Shown piece after piece: positions 1-14,700 of a stretch of 64,000 nt of DNA. A model generated the notes under the pieces. The model was given only the letters and a program-made list of their open reading frames with translations, did no database searches and had not been told where the DNA came from. Every line of letters begins with the position of its first letter. The stretch's first letter is position 1. The position numbers were made by a program, and so were the translations under genes. This DNA comes from Plantago major (lineage: Eukaryota > Streptophyta > Magnoliopsida > Lamiales > Plantaginaceae): the NCBI GenBank assembly GCA_026545765.1, contig CM048839.1:88984414-89048413 (forward strand), in the 5' to 3' direction.

Positions 1-540
1 AATTGTGATACACCTCTCAACATGATTTTTCTTTTTAAATATATATTTTTTAATTTTAAAATATTGAAATTTATTTATTCTAATTTTTTATAATTATATT
101 TATATATAATTTCAATATTTCTTATAAATTTTTAATTTTTTTCTGAACTTTTTCAATTTAATTTTTATTTTTTAATTTTTCTTAAGTTCTAAAATATTAA
201 TAATTAATTTTTATGATTTTATATGATTTTTTGAAATTTATAAAAATATTTTTCATTTTTCTAAAACGAAATCTCCCAAATTAAACCATAACATGACACG
301 TGTCCCTTTATTTAATTTTTCATTTTCTTTTTGGTCAAAATCGCTGAAAATACAGTCAATATACTATTTTTGGCGGGAAAATTGGACTTACGGTTGCCAT
401 GTCATCAATTTGGTCGTTAAATTGATCGGAGTATATAAATTTCGAGGGTAATTGTTGTAGTGTACTCAAATTGGATAAGACCCTTTTACCGTATCAAAAG
501 CGGCACTATCTCATTGTAGTGTATTAAAAATAAAACTTCA
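1..540. other. AT-rich intergenic DNA
   Basis: No gene seen. The first 250 bases are nearly pure A/T homopolymer-like DNA. From about 290 the composition is more mixed. I see no convincing ORF, terminal repeat or RNA gene. Confidence 0.6.
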
Positions 541-1110
541 AGAGGCAATGTCATAGTTTTTTTTTTTTTTTTTTTGATCCAAAGGCAATGTCATAGTTTT
601 AAGCATCAATGTTACTGCTTTTAGGATGTGTTGCATGTTTCTACTTTGTTATATTATTAAGAGGCATTGTTATAGTTTTAAAAGGCACTGTTATAGTTTT
701 AAGCAAAAATGTCACTGTTTTTAGCTTGTTTTGCATGTTTTTGGTTTATCATAGTTTTATGAGGCATTGTTATAGTTTTAAGAGACACTGTTATTGTTTC
801 AAGCATCAATATTACTGTTTTTAACTTGTGTTGGGCGATCCTGCTTTGTTATAGTTTAAAGATGCATTGTCATAGTTTTAAAAGTCATTGTTATGGTTGT
901 AAGCATCAATGTAATTGTTTCTAGCTTGTGTAACATGTTTCTGATTTGTTATAGGTTTAGGAGGTATTGTTATAGCTTCACATGTGCACTGTTATGGTTT
1001 TAGCATCAATGTTACTTTTTTAATTTGTGTTGCATGTTTCTGCCTTGTTATTGTTTTAAACACAAATTTGATAGTTTTAGTGAGAGTTGTTATGTTTTTA
1101 ACCTAGTTAG
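541..1110 (+). repeat. Degenerate 100-bp tandem repeat
   Basis: The phrase GAGGCATTGTTATAG or a close variant recurs at 661, 761, 861 and 961, an exact 100-bp spacing, with weaker copies near 541/581 and 1061-1090. Each unit also holds the phrases AAGCATCAATGTTACTG and TTGCATGTTTCTG. About four to five units are visible, diverged by roughly 10-20 percent by eye. A T18 run at 558-575 interrupts the first unit. The short ORF across this array is a by-product of the repeat and not a gene. Confidence 0.8.
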
Positions 1111-1389
1111 TGAATGTTTTAAGCATGTACTTATGATGACATCGAGTTTGACGATGGGTCTCTCGAAGGTGTCACTGCAGTATTGAAGCAACAAAAGGCA
1201 AGAAGCTAAAGTTTACCAATAAGTTTAATCGAAAAAAAACTTATTTCAACATTATAATGACTGAATGTTTAAATATTGTAATAATCAAATGTTTCAAGCA
1301 GCCTATTTTAAGCTTGTTCATTGATGTTTTAATGACATCCCTGAAACTTTTAAACTTGTTTGTGGTTTAATGATATTTGTGAATGATTT

Positions 1390-1630
1390 TAGATTGTCAC
1401 TTAAAACTATAACAAAACATCTTAAAAATATCATGTAGGTCCTTAAAACCATCACATCATCTTTTAAAACATTAACGAATGATGTCAAAAACTATAAATA
1501 AAACATACAATACTGACACATTAAAACCATCACATCATATCTAAAACAATAATAAAAAAATTTAAAACTATAACTGGAACTTTTAATGCTAACAATTTAA
1601 AACTATAACATAGTCTATTAAGACGGTCTC
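1390..1630 (-). repeat. Inverted counterpart of the 100-bp repeat family
   Basis: This stretch is dense in AAAACTATAAC and TTAAAACCATCAC, the reverse complements of the GTTATAGTTTT phrases of the 541-1110 array. The two stretches therefore face each other across about 280 bp. That geometry fits subterminal repeats of a DNA transposon such as a MULE or CACTA type, but I could not define terminal repeats or a target-site duplication. Confidence 0.45.
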
Positions 1631-1639
1631 CAGTAATTC

Positions 1640-4600
1640 ATGTCTTTTAACAACGCCCAGTAACTAGTCAATGCGCTTTGCCTTGAATTACTCCTTGGAC
1701 TTTTTAACTTAAATAAAATACGAAGATAGATGTGTGAAATCTATTTCTACAAATGCTCTTGGATTCTCCGTGATCTTCAAGGCAATGTATTCTTAAATCC
1801 CTATAAGTATAGTTAGTTATTAAATAAAATGGGAGGGAAGCATCTTACTTTCCTTAATTATATTTTTGATCACGAAACAATGTTGAAAGGCATATTATTA
1901 ATTATTTTAAAAATGAATTATTATGTTAAACCAAAGAAGTAAGGAATAAGAGCAAAATACTTGCTTGTTGGAAAAAGCCTACTCCTATTATCCAACAAGA
2001 AAGTTTCAAAGCTTTCTTGCGGAGATAACCAAGCTTGAAAGAAATCTGAAAAAAAATTAAGGAAATATTCGTGGTAAACATAAGGCAAAAAAAAAAGGTG
2101 AAAGAAAGATGTTGAAAATAAATAATATAATATTTTTCGATTAGATTAATGTCACTTAGGATATAAGATTAAAGTAAATAATATAAAAATAAAAAGTCAT
2201 AGGCAAAGATCTTCTCAGTAATTTCAGTAATTCCTTGAGTTCTTTCATCTTCCCTTTAAAATCTATTTTCTTTTAAAATCATTAATTGGATAAGAAGAAT
2301 AGAAAATTTCATGTTTTCTTAAAAAAAACACAGTTAAAGTATTTTACTAAAATAGAGTTGCGATCTCCAAGATTTCCAATTGATGAGAGAGAAAGAAATT
2401 GGCATTCTTTATGTTTTGTAGAATTATAAGATTCAGTTCCGAGACTAATGAGAAGGGAATCGAAGTAGGAAGCAGATACGAGATAGGGATATTCATTCCA
2501 AGCAAGACTAGAATTTATTAATTTATCAAGAATATTTTATTTTATATTGCTAGCTGCGCTTTATGTTATTTTATTTCTCCAAACTTTTACTATATTCCAT
2601 ATTCTTACACAGAAGAAAACATAAGAATCTATAAGCTTTCCATTTTACAAAGACTCCTTGGGTAGATGACTCTTATCACTTGGAATTTTTACCTAAAACC
2701 TAAAAGAGAGAAAATGTGTGTTGTTAATTTGCTGGAATATTATCGGTGTTTGTGTAAAGATATGGTGTTGCACCTAAGAATAATATAAATAAGATATTTC
2801 ATTTCCTTACTAATAAAGTAGCTTTCTGTTGTGTCAAAGGAAGAAACCGAGCTCTTCTCAGATAGGAATTACCGAGCAAGGCATTTATAACCCAAGAAAG
2901 AATAGGAATTGTCATCTCTGCCTTAATTTCTAAATGCCGAGATTACACGGAACAGTATTTACACTGGCGTTTGTTTTTAGAGGGAAAAATATCAAACTAA
3001 TTTCTCCAAATTTAGAAAATGCTGTGATAGTCCAGTAAATTGTAAATTCAATCCGATATAAAATTGGGTTTAGAACGTCGTGAGACAGTTCGGTTCCTAT
3101 CCCTACGAGGTAAGAATCTAACTAATAAGTTTAACTTCTTCATTCTTTAATTTCTACTAAGGGCTTTTTTTCTTTAATTCCTTCGAAAAGGTCATTTAAC
3201 ATTAAATATGTGTAATTCCTACCAGAGACCTTCCTTCCTGGAAAAAGAAATAAAGTTAGAATTTTCATTCCTAGAGTCTAGAGTATTGTGAACAAAGAAG
3301 ACATTTTTCAAAAATAAAAGAAGATTAAAAATCTATTACTTGTAGGGGAAATCCATTATTTACGAATATAAGTAAAGAATAGCAAAAAAAAGGAAACGCC
3401 ACAGGAAGGATTTTTTGTAAGTAGAAATAAATTTGCACTTGTCTTTGGTATTGGCATTAAGTAAGGGCTTACTCATTATCCCAATTCACTGTTAAAGAAT
3501 CTTTCTATTTGTCTCAACGGGAATAGAAATGTATTACTTAGAAGGGAAATATTGGAATCCTTTATCTTTGTTAGAGGAAAAATAGAATTAATCGCGAAGA
3601 ACTCGAACTTCTGTATCATCCATCTATATAAATGTTATGTATTTTATTTATCCTCTAAGCACAGCACACACCTTCCATTTTGTTTAAAAGAAAGAAAAGA
3701 AAGTATGACGCGCTCTTTCCCAAAGCCTTTTCTTTTCTTCTGAGAGACAAAGGGGTTTAAGAGAAATTTCAACCAAAGTCTAAGAAAAAGGTTAGAAGAC
3801 GGTTGACATTTAAAAAAGTGTCTTTATTACCATGAACAGAAAGGAAACTGGTGACGTAAGAGAGAAAACCCGCTATTTTTCTAATCTTCATAACAAATAT
3901 TCTAAGAAGTCAAACTATTTGTCTGTCTTCGAGATGAAAAGACTCTATTTTGTTTAGTTCAAGTGTTGGAAAGAAAGCCATGCTCGGTGCAAATGGTAAT
4001 AAAACAACGGACTTTTTTAGTAAAGACATATTTTATTTTACGTGATCACTTGTCTTCTCTTTGATCTTTCTCGTGTTTTACTTAGAATTCTAACAACTAA
4101 AAAAACTAAAAAATAGAGTCCTTAATTTTTCCCTTTTTCACCGTTTCTTTCACTTCCTATTTGGAGGAAGGGGGTCTAAGAACGATTTATTACAAACAAA
4201 CAAGGGGATAGTGAAAGACTTGACTATTTTCTGAGCAAAGGAGTAGTCATGGCGAGTCAAATCTCCTAAGAAAGAGGAAATTTTATTTAATAGTTGTTAA
4301 GCCCATAAAATGAAGTATTTCCAGAAACCCAAACCAGACATAGTTAGTTTTCTAAAAAAAAACTACGGGAAAAGCAAACAAAGAGTTAAGTAGTTAGGGA
4401 GAATCCTTTAAAGTTCTTCTTATTTTTCATTTCAGCGTCTTGATTTGCTGGGACTCACTCCAGCAGAGTCTGAGCGTGAGCCCAAAATTTGGGTCGCAGC
4501 CCAGCGCTATTTTTGGCCCCTTTTCCTTTTTTTTTCTTTTCTCTTTTTGTTTTAATTGTTTGTTGCTGTTTTGCTGAACCGATTTTGTTCTTCTCTTCTG

Positions 4601-5300
4601 TTTTCACTCGTTTTTAACTAGATTCTTCCTTTTATTTTAGTTTTCGCTTGTATTTCAATTTTTTTTTAATTATTCAAACTTAAATTACAAGTAATATATA
4701 TTTTTCAAATTTCAAGTATATTTTCAAGTAATATATTTAAAAAATATTAGTGTGATTTTTTTATAATTAACTAACAACATTTAAAATCAATTTAAGAATA
4801 AAGTTTAAAAGGAAATGAAAAAAGAAAAAGAAATGAAAATTAAGTTTGAAAGAAAATGTTAAAAGTAAATAGGTTTGGGCCTCACTGTTGGAGTAGAGAA
4901 TTGCAGTGAGTTGCAAAGTGAGTTGCAGTGAATGGAATGCTGACGTGGCGGAGAGAGTGGGTTGTAGAGAGTTGCAACTGGTGGAGATGGCCTAAAAGCA
5001 TACGAAAGAGGTCCGCCTCAGCGGTTTTTTAAGAAACTCGGCCGGTCATATCGCCAAAACTCAAAAACTGCGAAAAACAATAAAACTCAATTCCAGTTGC
5101 ATTTTTGTGTACAAAAACTACACAAAAACTCAATTGGAATTGAGATAACTCAATTCGAATCTGGAACCAAACACTCCGCTTGACTTTATTATTTTTTTGG
5201 AAAATCAACACTTTTCCAAGACTTTGGCTATTGTGAAAGATCTAAAATAGGTGTTTTATAGGTAGCCCGCATCCATATTCCAAAGATCCGACCTGCGAGA
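1640..5300. other. Long intergenic stretch without a recognisable gene
   Basis: No gene supported; the only ORFs are below 65 codons and resemble nothing. From about 1740 to 4440 the DNA is less AT-biased than the flanks and looks like non-coding sequence of a different origin, which I cannot identify. At about 4870-4995 there is GC-richer sequence of the type found at ends of plant MITEs. At 5090-5195 ACTCAATT-type phrases in both orientations end in GGAACCAAACACTCC, resembling one end of a Tourist element; a matching partner end was not found. Confidence 0.4.
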
Positions 5301-5481
5301 AGGATCTGCCAACGAAATTGGGTAGACATTAAATATAGATAATTTTTATAATACTTTTATAAGGTTTAGAATTGACCGGCATGCAACACATCTTGACAGG
5401 TATAACAAGTGCCAATTAATCGGTCCAGTCGACTGGTTAGAACGGATGGTTCGGTTGCCAAATTAAAACAATTGTATGGAT

Positions 5482-5489
5482 TATATAAA
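5482..5489 (+). promoter_or_regulatory. Candidate TATA box of TAF2
   Basis: TATATAAA stands about 235 bp before the TAF2 start codon and is followed directly by GCCCAATT, a GCCCA-type motif common in promoters of plant housekeeping genes. A transcription start near 5510-5520 would leave a 5' leader of about 200 bp. This is a pattern match only. Confidence 0.4.
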
Positions 5490-5720
5490 GCCCAATTGGC
5501 TACCTGCAATTGCTCGATGACATAAACTTGAACACAGACTACACAGTAACAATTTACAGAGGAAGTTCAAAGAAACAAACATACAGTACCGTCTCCTTGG
5601 ATCGATTCTCGTAAAACTGAATCGTAGCTAGTTTGCTTGCTTGGTGAGATCGCGCTGCAATCTGTTCTCCGTGGCGTTGTGCCCTAGCTGACACTTAAAT
5701 TTGGGCTTCACTGGCTTCAA

Positions 5721-8700
5721 ATGGCCAAGGCTAAAAAGGCAAAGAATAACGAAGAACAAAGAGGAGGAGCAGATGATTCTAGTAATTCTGAGGCCATTGT
5801 TAAGCATCAGAAGCTCTGTCTCTCGATCGACATGGAAAATCGTAGAATCTATGGGTTCGTGCGTTACTTCTCCTTCATTTCTTCTTCTATCTACTTGTTA
5901 ATATTCACATTTTTGTATGTTCAGTTTTACAGGTGTTCATTTACTTAGGATTAATTAATTAATTTAATTCCCTAGTTTTGCGATTACGATGGTTTATACT
6001 TCATTCATTGATTGGTTCAAAGTAGAGAGTGAGTGGTTTGTAGATAGGGCAAGCAATGCCATTACTCATTCCAAGTTATTCTCTTGTTAATGCTTCTATT
6101 GGAGAACTCTTCGTTATAAATTCTCTCGGCTAGAATCTTCCTTAATTGTTGTGTAAGTATGACTCGTGAGTTTTGGAACTTCTAAGTTTTAAATTGAACA
6201 TGTGTGACTATATTCCTCATTTTTGTTTCTGTATCTTTCAAACATCACTGGTGCAGTACAACTTTTTTGGGCTGAAGCTATATCATTCAAGCATATACGT
6301 AGGCCACAATAAATTTAATCTGATCAATTCGAAGAGGAACTCTGTAAGGGGTTAACACAATTTTCTATTCCGGTTTTGGGATGTGTGGATGGGTTATTCT
6401 GGTAATTAATTTTGGCCATAAGGTTTGTTGCTTTTATGCACCTATAACAGTGTTGTAGCAACTAACAATGTACTTGGCTTTCTTCTTTCCCCACTTCGCC
6501 ACCTTCTTCATTTGTTTACAGCAATTTAATGGGACCTCAAATTCACGAATTCTTTTGTAATAAGCTTAGCAATTGCAACTTCAGGTATACAGAGCTGCAG
6601 ATAGTCGTTCCAGAAAATGGGATTGTGGGTTTGCATGCAGATAATTTGGAAATTGAGAGAGTTACCGTTGATGGAGACTCAGCAGATTTTCAAATCTTCC
6701 CTCATTATCAGCACCTGGACCCTAAGGATAGATGGTCTGTTGTCTCCTCAGCCATTTCAGCTGCTGATGCCTCTGGGTCCGTCTATTTTTCAGCTCTAGA
6801 TCTTGAGCTGCTCCCAAATTTGTTGATAATGTGTAGCCAGTCGATTAAGCCTGACAACAAACAACAAGAAATCGCGGAGATAGACAATGGTGAACAATTA
6901 TTTGCTGAACCAAGCAGGTCTGGCAATGATTCTTCTTATGCTTAAATACTGTTAAAGTGTAAAGTGTTTGTAGTTTTTCTTTGTTTGTTTAGAACCTGTT
7001 AATAGTTGTTTTTCCATTCGCTTCTAATTCCTTGTAGATTTGTAATGTTGATCTCAATTATTTTATGCATGACATATTATATCTGAAAATATTCGAAAGA
7101 AAGTAGTGGAAAGCTTGAGACAGAAAAATATTAAAAAAATCTTCAAAAGAAAAATGTGTAATAACTGCAGTTGGAGAATGGCAACTTCATTAATTGGCAG
7201 TCTCATTCTTATCTTTGGGTGAATGATTGATCTATTTTAATAGTACTGATGAAGTGAGATCTAACGGACTGTTTGGCATGGAACTTTAATTGACTGAATT
7301 TTAATTGAGGTATAACTGATGAATAGTAACTAAATTTTAATTGAGTTGTGAAAATTTTTGTTTGGTATAAAATTAGAACTTTTTGTAGGTTTTTATAGAG
7401 TAAAATTTTTAACTGAGGTATCTCTCAATTAACCTTGCAAAATATATACGTCCATTAAAATTGTATGCCAAACACAAAAACTTTTTCCCGTCTCAATTAA
7501 AATGTCCGCTTAATTCTAATCCAAACAGCCCGTAAATCTCTTGTGAAGTCAGTGTCTCTGGGTTTTCATCTAGTTATCTTGGTTGGGATTTAGTTCTTGT
7601 TGATATATGCTGTTTGCAATATTGCATGCAACCATTTCGCTATTTCCTGATACCAAACACATGAAGAGGACAATGAAACTTTTACTTTCAGTGAGTCTGT
7701 CTTAGTAAATCATACCATCTTTCTGACTGTTCTTGTACTGCTCTGGTAGAACTCTATTGAGCTAAAAAGGAAAAGAAGAGTATAAATATTCTGGTCATTG
7801 TAGATTGTGGATTTTTTTCCTTCTTTCCCCTCCCACTCCCCTTACATTATGTACTAGCAGTTAACGTATTAAACTGTTGTATAACTACTAGTTGAAAGAC
7901 ATGTTTACTATTGGATCATCATATGCCATCTTATTCCATGTATGTAATTCTAACAAGTTTGTACTCCTGTGTTTTCTGACTTAGGTTGTCTTTGGAGCAA
8001 ACTGTCAGACATGTACGCATTGAATATTGGGTGGAGAAGGCAGAAACTGGGATTCATTTTAATGATGACGTTCTTCATACAGATAGCCAGTTGAGGCGAG
8101 CAAGGTGCTGGTTCCCTTGTATGGACGACAGTTTCCAGTATTGTAGGTATGCACAATACTAGTTGACATTAGGAAGCATTTTAGTTGATTTCACTAATAT
8201 TTGACCTTTGAGTGTGATCTGTTTAGCTATGACCTGGAATTCACAGTGGCCAGCAATCTTGTGGCAATAAGCTCTGGAACCTTGGTTCATCAGGTGCGTT
8301 AGGGCTATTCATTACTTGTACACATATAACTGCATCAGTCAGTCAACAAGCCCATGAAAGTGCATGTGCTCAAAGTATAAAGCTACGTGCCTGAGGGTTT
8401 TTTTTGTGGCTGTAAAAGGTTTTTGCCAGCTTTTGTGTAGTACATTTAATTAGGTGTGTAAAATGGCAAATGAAAAAATTTGCAAGAAATACAAGTGGCC
8501 AATGTTGAGCTTTAGCATAATTGGCTATTACTGCATAACACTTTTAAGTGAAAACGTAATAGGTTTGAAAATTCTTTCTTCATTTCAAGTCGTATTTGCA
8601 AGTTTACTGTGGGTATAAGTCACAGTATGATGTACCCAAAGGGTTGGAGGGCATTGATTCATCCTAGAGTCTTAGTTGAGAACATTTATGCACAATATTC

Positions 8701-11700
8701 TTTTTATGCTAGTCAAAATCCCTTTTTTTTTTTCCTTTTTTATTTGAGAATTTCAAAATCCATTGACACACTTCAAAATTTCCATCATCATGTTCATTTG
8801 TTCTATTATTACTTCTGTTGTCACCAATAAACTTATCTTTTTGGCAGGTTTTAACTAATGAAAGTCCACCTCGGAAAACATATGTATATAAATTAGATGT
8901 TCCTGTTGCTGCTCAATGGGTATCTCTTGCAGTTGCACCTCTCCAAATTGTTTCAGATCGACATGGTGGTCAGCTGTCACACTTTAGTCAACCAGCCAAC
9001 TTGTCCAAGCTACGACATACAACAGCATTTTTCCACAATGCTTTTAGGTACTCTGATATCAGTCTTTTTTTGCTAACCCCTGGCCTTCATAATATTTCTT
9101 TGCACTTGGTATTTTGACTTTTTCTTCTAAAATTCGCACCGGTATCAAGATCTTGTTGATGTTTAACAGCCACTATGAGGATTACCTCACTGCATCATTC
9201 CCATTTGGATCCTACAGACAAGTGTTTATTGCTCCGGAGATGGCATTATCTTCATGTAGTGTGGGAGCTTCTCTTAGTATCTTCAGTTCTCATCTGCTTT
9301 TTGATGAGAAGATAATCGATCAGGTATGTTTATGTAGAAATGGTTATCTTGGGTCGTATATACTAAGTTTTTTATGCTGTGCTCCTATGGCAGAAAGGTT
9401 TTCTACTTGACAATGTGCTTAAAAACTACTCCCTCTATCCTACTTGATCCTTTACATTTCTTCTGACTTTCCTTATCGATCTGTCTAACTTGTATTTTTT
9501 ATGTATCTTTATTTGGCAAATGTTAATATTACCTTTTTATTCTCTGGCCCACCACTTATCTAATAAACAATTATGCCCAACATTTCTCACTGATCGTGCC
9601 GAAATCAAATGTAAAGAGGTCAATGGGACATATGGAGTAATTAATTTTATTTGGTACTCCCTTGACATAATGTTACTGTTTAACTTGAAAATTTAAAAGG
9701 TTCCTCTACCAGCATAATCCTCTGGTTGTCAACATTAAGTCTATCACTGTTGTTGGCTCACATTAATTCCCAACTCCTGAACATCTCATACAAACTACAT
9801 TGATTCACAAACCTCTCTTATGCTGCACAATGTCAATGAGTGTCAAAATTGTCTTGTAACCTGGCATATTCGCATATCCCAGAAAGTAATTTAAAAGAGA
9901 TTTACACACTCCCAGAGTATACCCCCAAACCCAAAGTTAAATCAATATTTACTTCGATGCCCCCTGCCTAGAAAATGTTGGTCAGCATAATAAACATTAA
10001 TTAAATTGCCAAGTTTGCCCTTGACGACGTCATGGTTATGCCATCACTTTCCTGTTTTTTAAGCTTTGATCATGACCCAGTGTCATGATTATTCAGATTT
10101 TCCAGTTTTTTGAGGAAATTAATAATATTGCAGTTGGCTCTAGATTTATATATAATTGGAGCTATATCTGTGGGTGTCTGTGTAAATTTCCCTAATATCT
10201 ATCAATAGTCACTGTGTAGCCTGTGTGACTCCTTAGCGTTTTCTTTTCGATCAAAATCCGTACCCGACTGTACAGGTAGTGCACATGCACATTTACTTGC
10301 TTAACAGGCGTGCACCCAACGGTTTATGTGCGGTTTTGGGTAGGGTGTGGGAGCTCACCCTCTTACAAGTCTAGGCACTCCTGTCATGTTGCTATAGTTT
10401 TCTTTCTTTCTGTTTTGCTTAAGGATGGCCATCTGGCACCGATTCACGGATTTGAGTTGAAACCGATCTGAATCTATTGTTCTGAGCCAATTCAAATCCT
10501 CCTTCTCTGGTTGAGCTGGATCTTTTTAGATTTGGCTCCGCGTCAGATCCGGCATAGAGCCACATGCCTCTATTATTGTAAGGTAGTGAGTAGATGGAAA
10601 TTGTAAACAGCAATTATGATGTTCAGCTCTTGTATATCTTTCAGAAAAATTATGCCTCATTCCAATTGGTGCACTTCTCCTTTTATTTTTCCAATTCTTC
10701 TCGATACATCTGATTTCTCTCGCTTACTGGCCGTTGCACATGATTATGATATTCCAGGGTAGTGTAGTTATTAATTATTATGCTGTGTCTATCTAATATG
10801 TTTCATTGTCTCACTTGGAGTTTAGTATCCGAGTGATCTAACCTTTGTAAATTTTTACATTGTTATTCTCAGTATAAGTGAGTTTCCCATAAAAAATAAG
10901 ACGTGAACTAATAAAACATTCAATCTTTGGCCACTGATGGAAAATTCAAATACGATTAAATTGCTTTTTGCGAAATTGTGGCTCAAGCAATACAAACCCT
11001 TGAGGCTCCAAATGATGGTTCAGATAATCAGGCAGATTTAAGCCATTCTTTAAATTTTATTGTAAAGTGTTGTTTCAAATGAAAAAAGAAAAGGTAAATT
11101 AGTGTGCATCTCAGCGTTATTTATATGCCAGTTGACTAGTGTTCTTTGAGCCCATCCCCTGTTTATTCATGGTTGTGTTAGTGGGATTTCTGAACAGACG
11201 ATAGAGACAAGGACAAAACTTGCTTATGCCCTTGCCAGACAGTGGTTCGGTGTTTATATCACTCCTGAGGCTCCAAATGATGGTAAACATAATGAGAGAC
11301 CATTTTATATGCTCTAATGGCGATTGTGCCTTTATCTTATTTTGACATGGCTGCTGCATACTTCATGCAGAGTGGTTGTTAGACGGGCTTGCTGGGTTCC
11401 TAACTGATTTATTTATTAAGAGGTCCCTTGGAAATAATGAAGCACGCTATCGAAGATACAAGGTCTGCTTTTATTTCATTACCTCACATATTGTAGACTC
11501 ATGCCACTATGTATTTTTGACTCTGTTTGTGTGTTCTTTATTTATGTCTTATCTTATTATTCTTATCGATACATTTCATTGTAATCCCTATCATATCAAT
11601 AGCATACTACTTTTTTTTCCCGCTAATTAAACTAATGGACATTTTCAAATTGTACGGACTAAAAAAAATGAGTTTTTGATGTGGCTAATTTTGCATATTA

Positions 11701-14700
11701 AATTAGAGATTATATTCTATCCGGAAAATTATATTTGGTGTGAAAGATAGTTTGGTAGGGGCCTGGGTTGATACAACAACTAACTGTGTTTGTGTAGTGA
11801 GTCCACACTTTGCCATATTTAATCATGTCTAAAGGGGGGAGGGGCGGGGGGATTTGTGCATTAAGGTATTCCCAAACATGAGATTATTTAAGGGATTATC
11901 ACAGTGAACTAAATCATCCATGGGTGTACATCACCATTTGGTCCATCTTGCAATGTCATTGCATTTGAGTGCAATACATGTACGCGAATTCATAGTCACA
12001 AAAATCGCTCAGAACACTATCGAATTCTGATCGACCCCAAATGCCATATGGTCCGGTCTAAAATTGCTCTGGGATGGCGACCCAAATCACTTTGGTGGAG
12101 GCAAGGATTGTGCCATTTTATATACAAGGATGGGCAAGAAAATTTTAGTACTGAGATGTTGAACAGTACCTTAATATATTGTGAAAGTTGGACTTGATAA
12201 ATTTGTTAGTTTGTTCCAATGTATTTGTCTGCCATATCGTAATCCTTATCTTTCCAACCATTTCATAATTAATTGAAAATAACTATAGTAAATGTTTACT
12301 ATAATAAAAAAAATTTAAAAAGCAACTATTTATCTAATTAAAAAAATAAAAAATAATGGATATACCCCCTCCGTACCGGGTTCACGGGTGTCAGTGATAT
12401 TGAATTTCGACCCGGACCGTACCTCGACTTATGTGACTATGCTCGAATTTGAGGGCGAAACTGGCACTATTAAATGGTGAAACTAATCAATGGTACATGT
12501 TTAGTTTCGCCATTTATATACACCATTTGTAACGACCCGGCAACTTATTGATTAAGACTCGACCCTCTGGGCCGGCGCGGTTACTCATGAATTGGGCCAA
12601 ACACGTAAAGCTAGCCAGCATAGATGTGCTTTGGGAATCACCCAAAAGGCCTCATAGTAGAGTTGTGGTCTGCTTAAATACCATTTATCCCACTCCTTAA
12701 CCGATGTTGGATGTGGGGTATTACATTCTACCCCCTTAAATTGACCGACCTCTTTTGAGCCTTTGGATGGGGGGTAGCCATGTCTGGGGACCAACGGTTT
12801 AGGGACGGTCCCAATGTCAGTTTCACCTTTTTATATGTTGCTTTCACCATTTTATCTGTTTCAGCGGTTAACCTTTTTATATGCAAATGACTTTAAGGGT
12901 GAAACTAACACTATAAAAAGGTGAAACTGGCTATAAAATGGTGAAAATAAACATGCACTTGAATTTCAGTTGGTGAAACTAACACTAAAACAAGTGCATA
13001 ATTAATTTTAGTGTTAGTTTCACCCAAAATAAACTGGCTATAAAAATGGTGAAAATAAACTAAAACTAAGTTATGTACTAAAACAATTTATGTACTTACT
13101 TTCAACATTTTATAGTTTTAGTTTGGCCATTTTATAGTTTTAGTTTCATCATAAAATTCATTATATAACTTTCAACATTTTATAGTGTTAGTTTCATCAT
13201 AAGATTAATTATGTACTTAGTTTCAACATTTTAAAGTGTCAGTTCACCGTTTTATAGTGTTAGCTTCACCAGAAGAGCCAAGTGAAACCAACACACGGAT
13301 TTCAGATTGGTTTAGAATTTAGTGTCTTTTTTGAAGTCCATTATCTGGTTTTAGCGTTAGTTTTCCCGAAAAACCAAATGAGATCAACACTCGGATTTAA
13401 AGTTAGTTAATCAATTTGGCTGAGCGCCCCTTTTTGGTTCCCAGTACTGAAATACTTTCAGATTTTTGATTGATTTATGTTCTATTTCATTTGTCGCTTG
13501 TCCACAGGCTAATTGTGCTGTGTGCCAAGCAGATGATAGCGGTGCAACTTCTTTGAGCTCCTCTGTTGCCTCTAAGGATTTATATGGAACTCAGTGCATT
13601 GGTTTTTATGGAAAAATAAGATCGTGGAAATCGGTGAATTGTGTTATGATTTATTGAAACTGATTTAATATATTGACCTTCCGTTTCCACATTCTTACCT
13701 TTCTTCTGTATCAGGTGGCTGTACTTCAGATGTTGGAGAAGCAGATGGGTCCTGAGTCATTCCGTAAAGTAATATTCGCAAATTTGAACATACATGCTAT
13801 CATTCGCTGGTTTTTGTTTGTTTTAGCCTGTTAGGACATCGTAAAATTGTTAATTTCTTGGTAGATCAATGCATTTCACATTACTGCATCATAATCTCTT
13901 ACAAGCTCTACCCCTGGGCTAACTGGGATCCCCTTTTTGTGTGGTACGTTATAGTTCCTTGTATCAATATACATATAATAATCATGTAACATTACATCAA
14001 GTAGCTAATACATGTGCATGTATTATATATGTAATTAATAACATTTGGACCATAAAGAATATATTTTGTCAATATAATAATATATGGATACAATTAATAA
14101 TTTATCTAATTAACTCAGGAAGGAACCTGTTCAGCAAGTATTAACGCATATGCAGATGTAGATATAAAGTTTATTAGCTTGCAACTATCCTCAACTGTTA
14201 TAATATCTTACTCTCATTGTCCATTTTATACGTTAGTAATTAGAGAACCTTTTTTTAACAGATTTTGCAAAACATCATTTTGCGGGCACGGGATGGCAAC
14301 CGTCCTTTGAGAACACTCAGTACTAAAGAGGTGATTCATTTAATATACTTTGTCTCTAATAAGGCTATACGTTTTGCATTCTAGATAGAATTGTTTTATA
14401 TATGAAAATAAATGAATAAATCAAGGTGGTCTTAGTCGGCCTTTTTATTTTTTTATGATAATAGACTGATAATTTTATCCAGTGTCCTCAATCCCGGATT
14501 GCGGTGCGTAGCTGTCGGCCGAAAACTTCGGGATAGCGGGAGCGTGATATATAAATATATACACTCCCTCCGTCCCATAGAAATTGTCCAGTTTTGACTT
14601 TTTTACGGTCAACAAACTTCAACTTTGGCAACAAATTAATCTTAAATTGTAGTTGTAAAAGGTTCATTAAATTATAGAGTGGGACTTTACTCCTAAATTT

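Noticed and set aside
1740..4440. Organellar DNA insertion
   Set aside because: The composition differs from the flanks, but I recognise no mitochondrial or plastid gene; a search against organelle genomes would decide.
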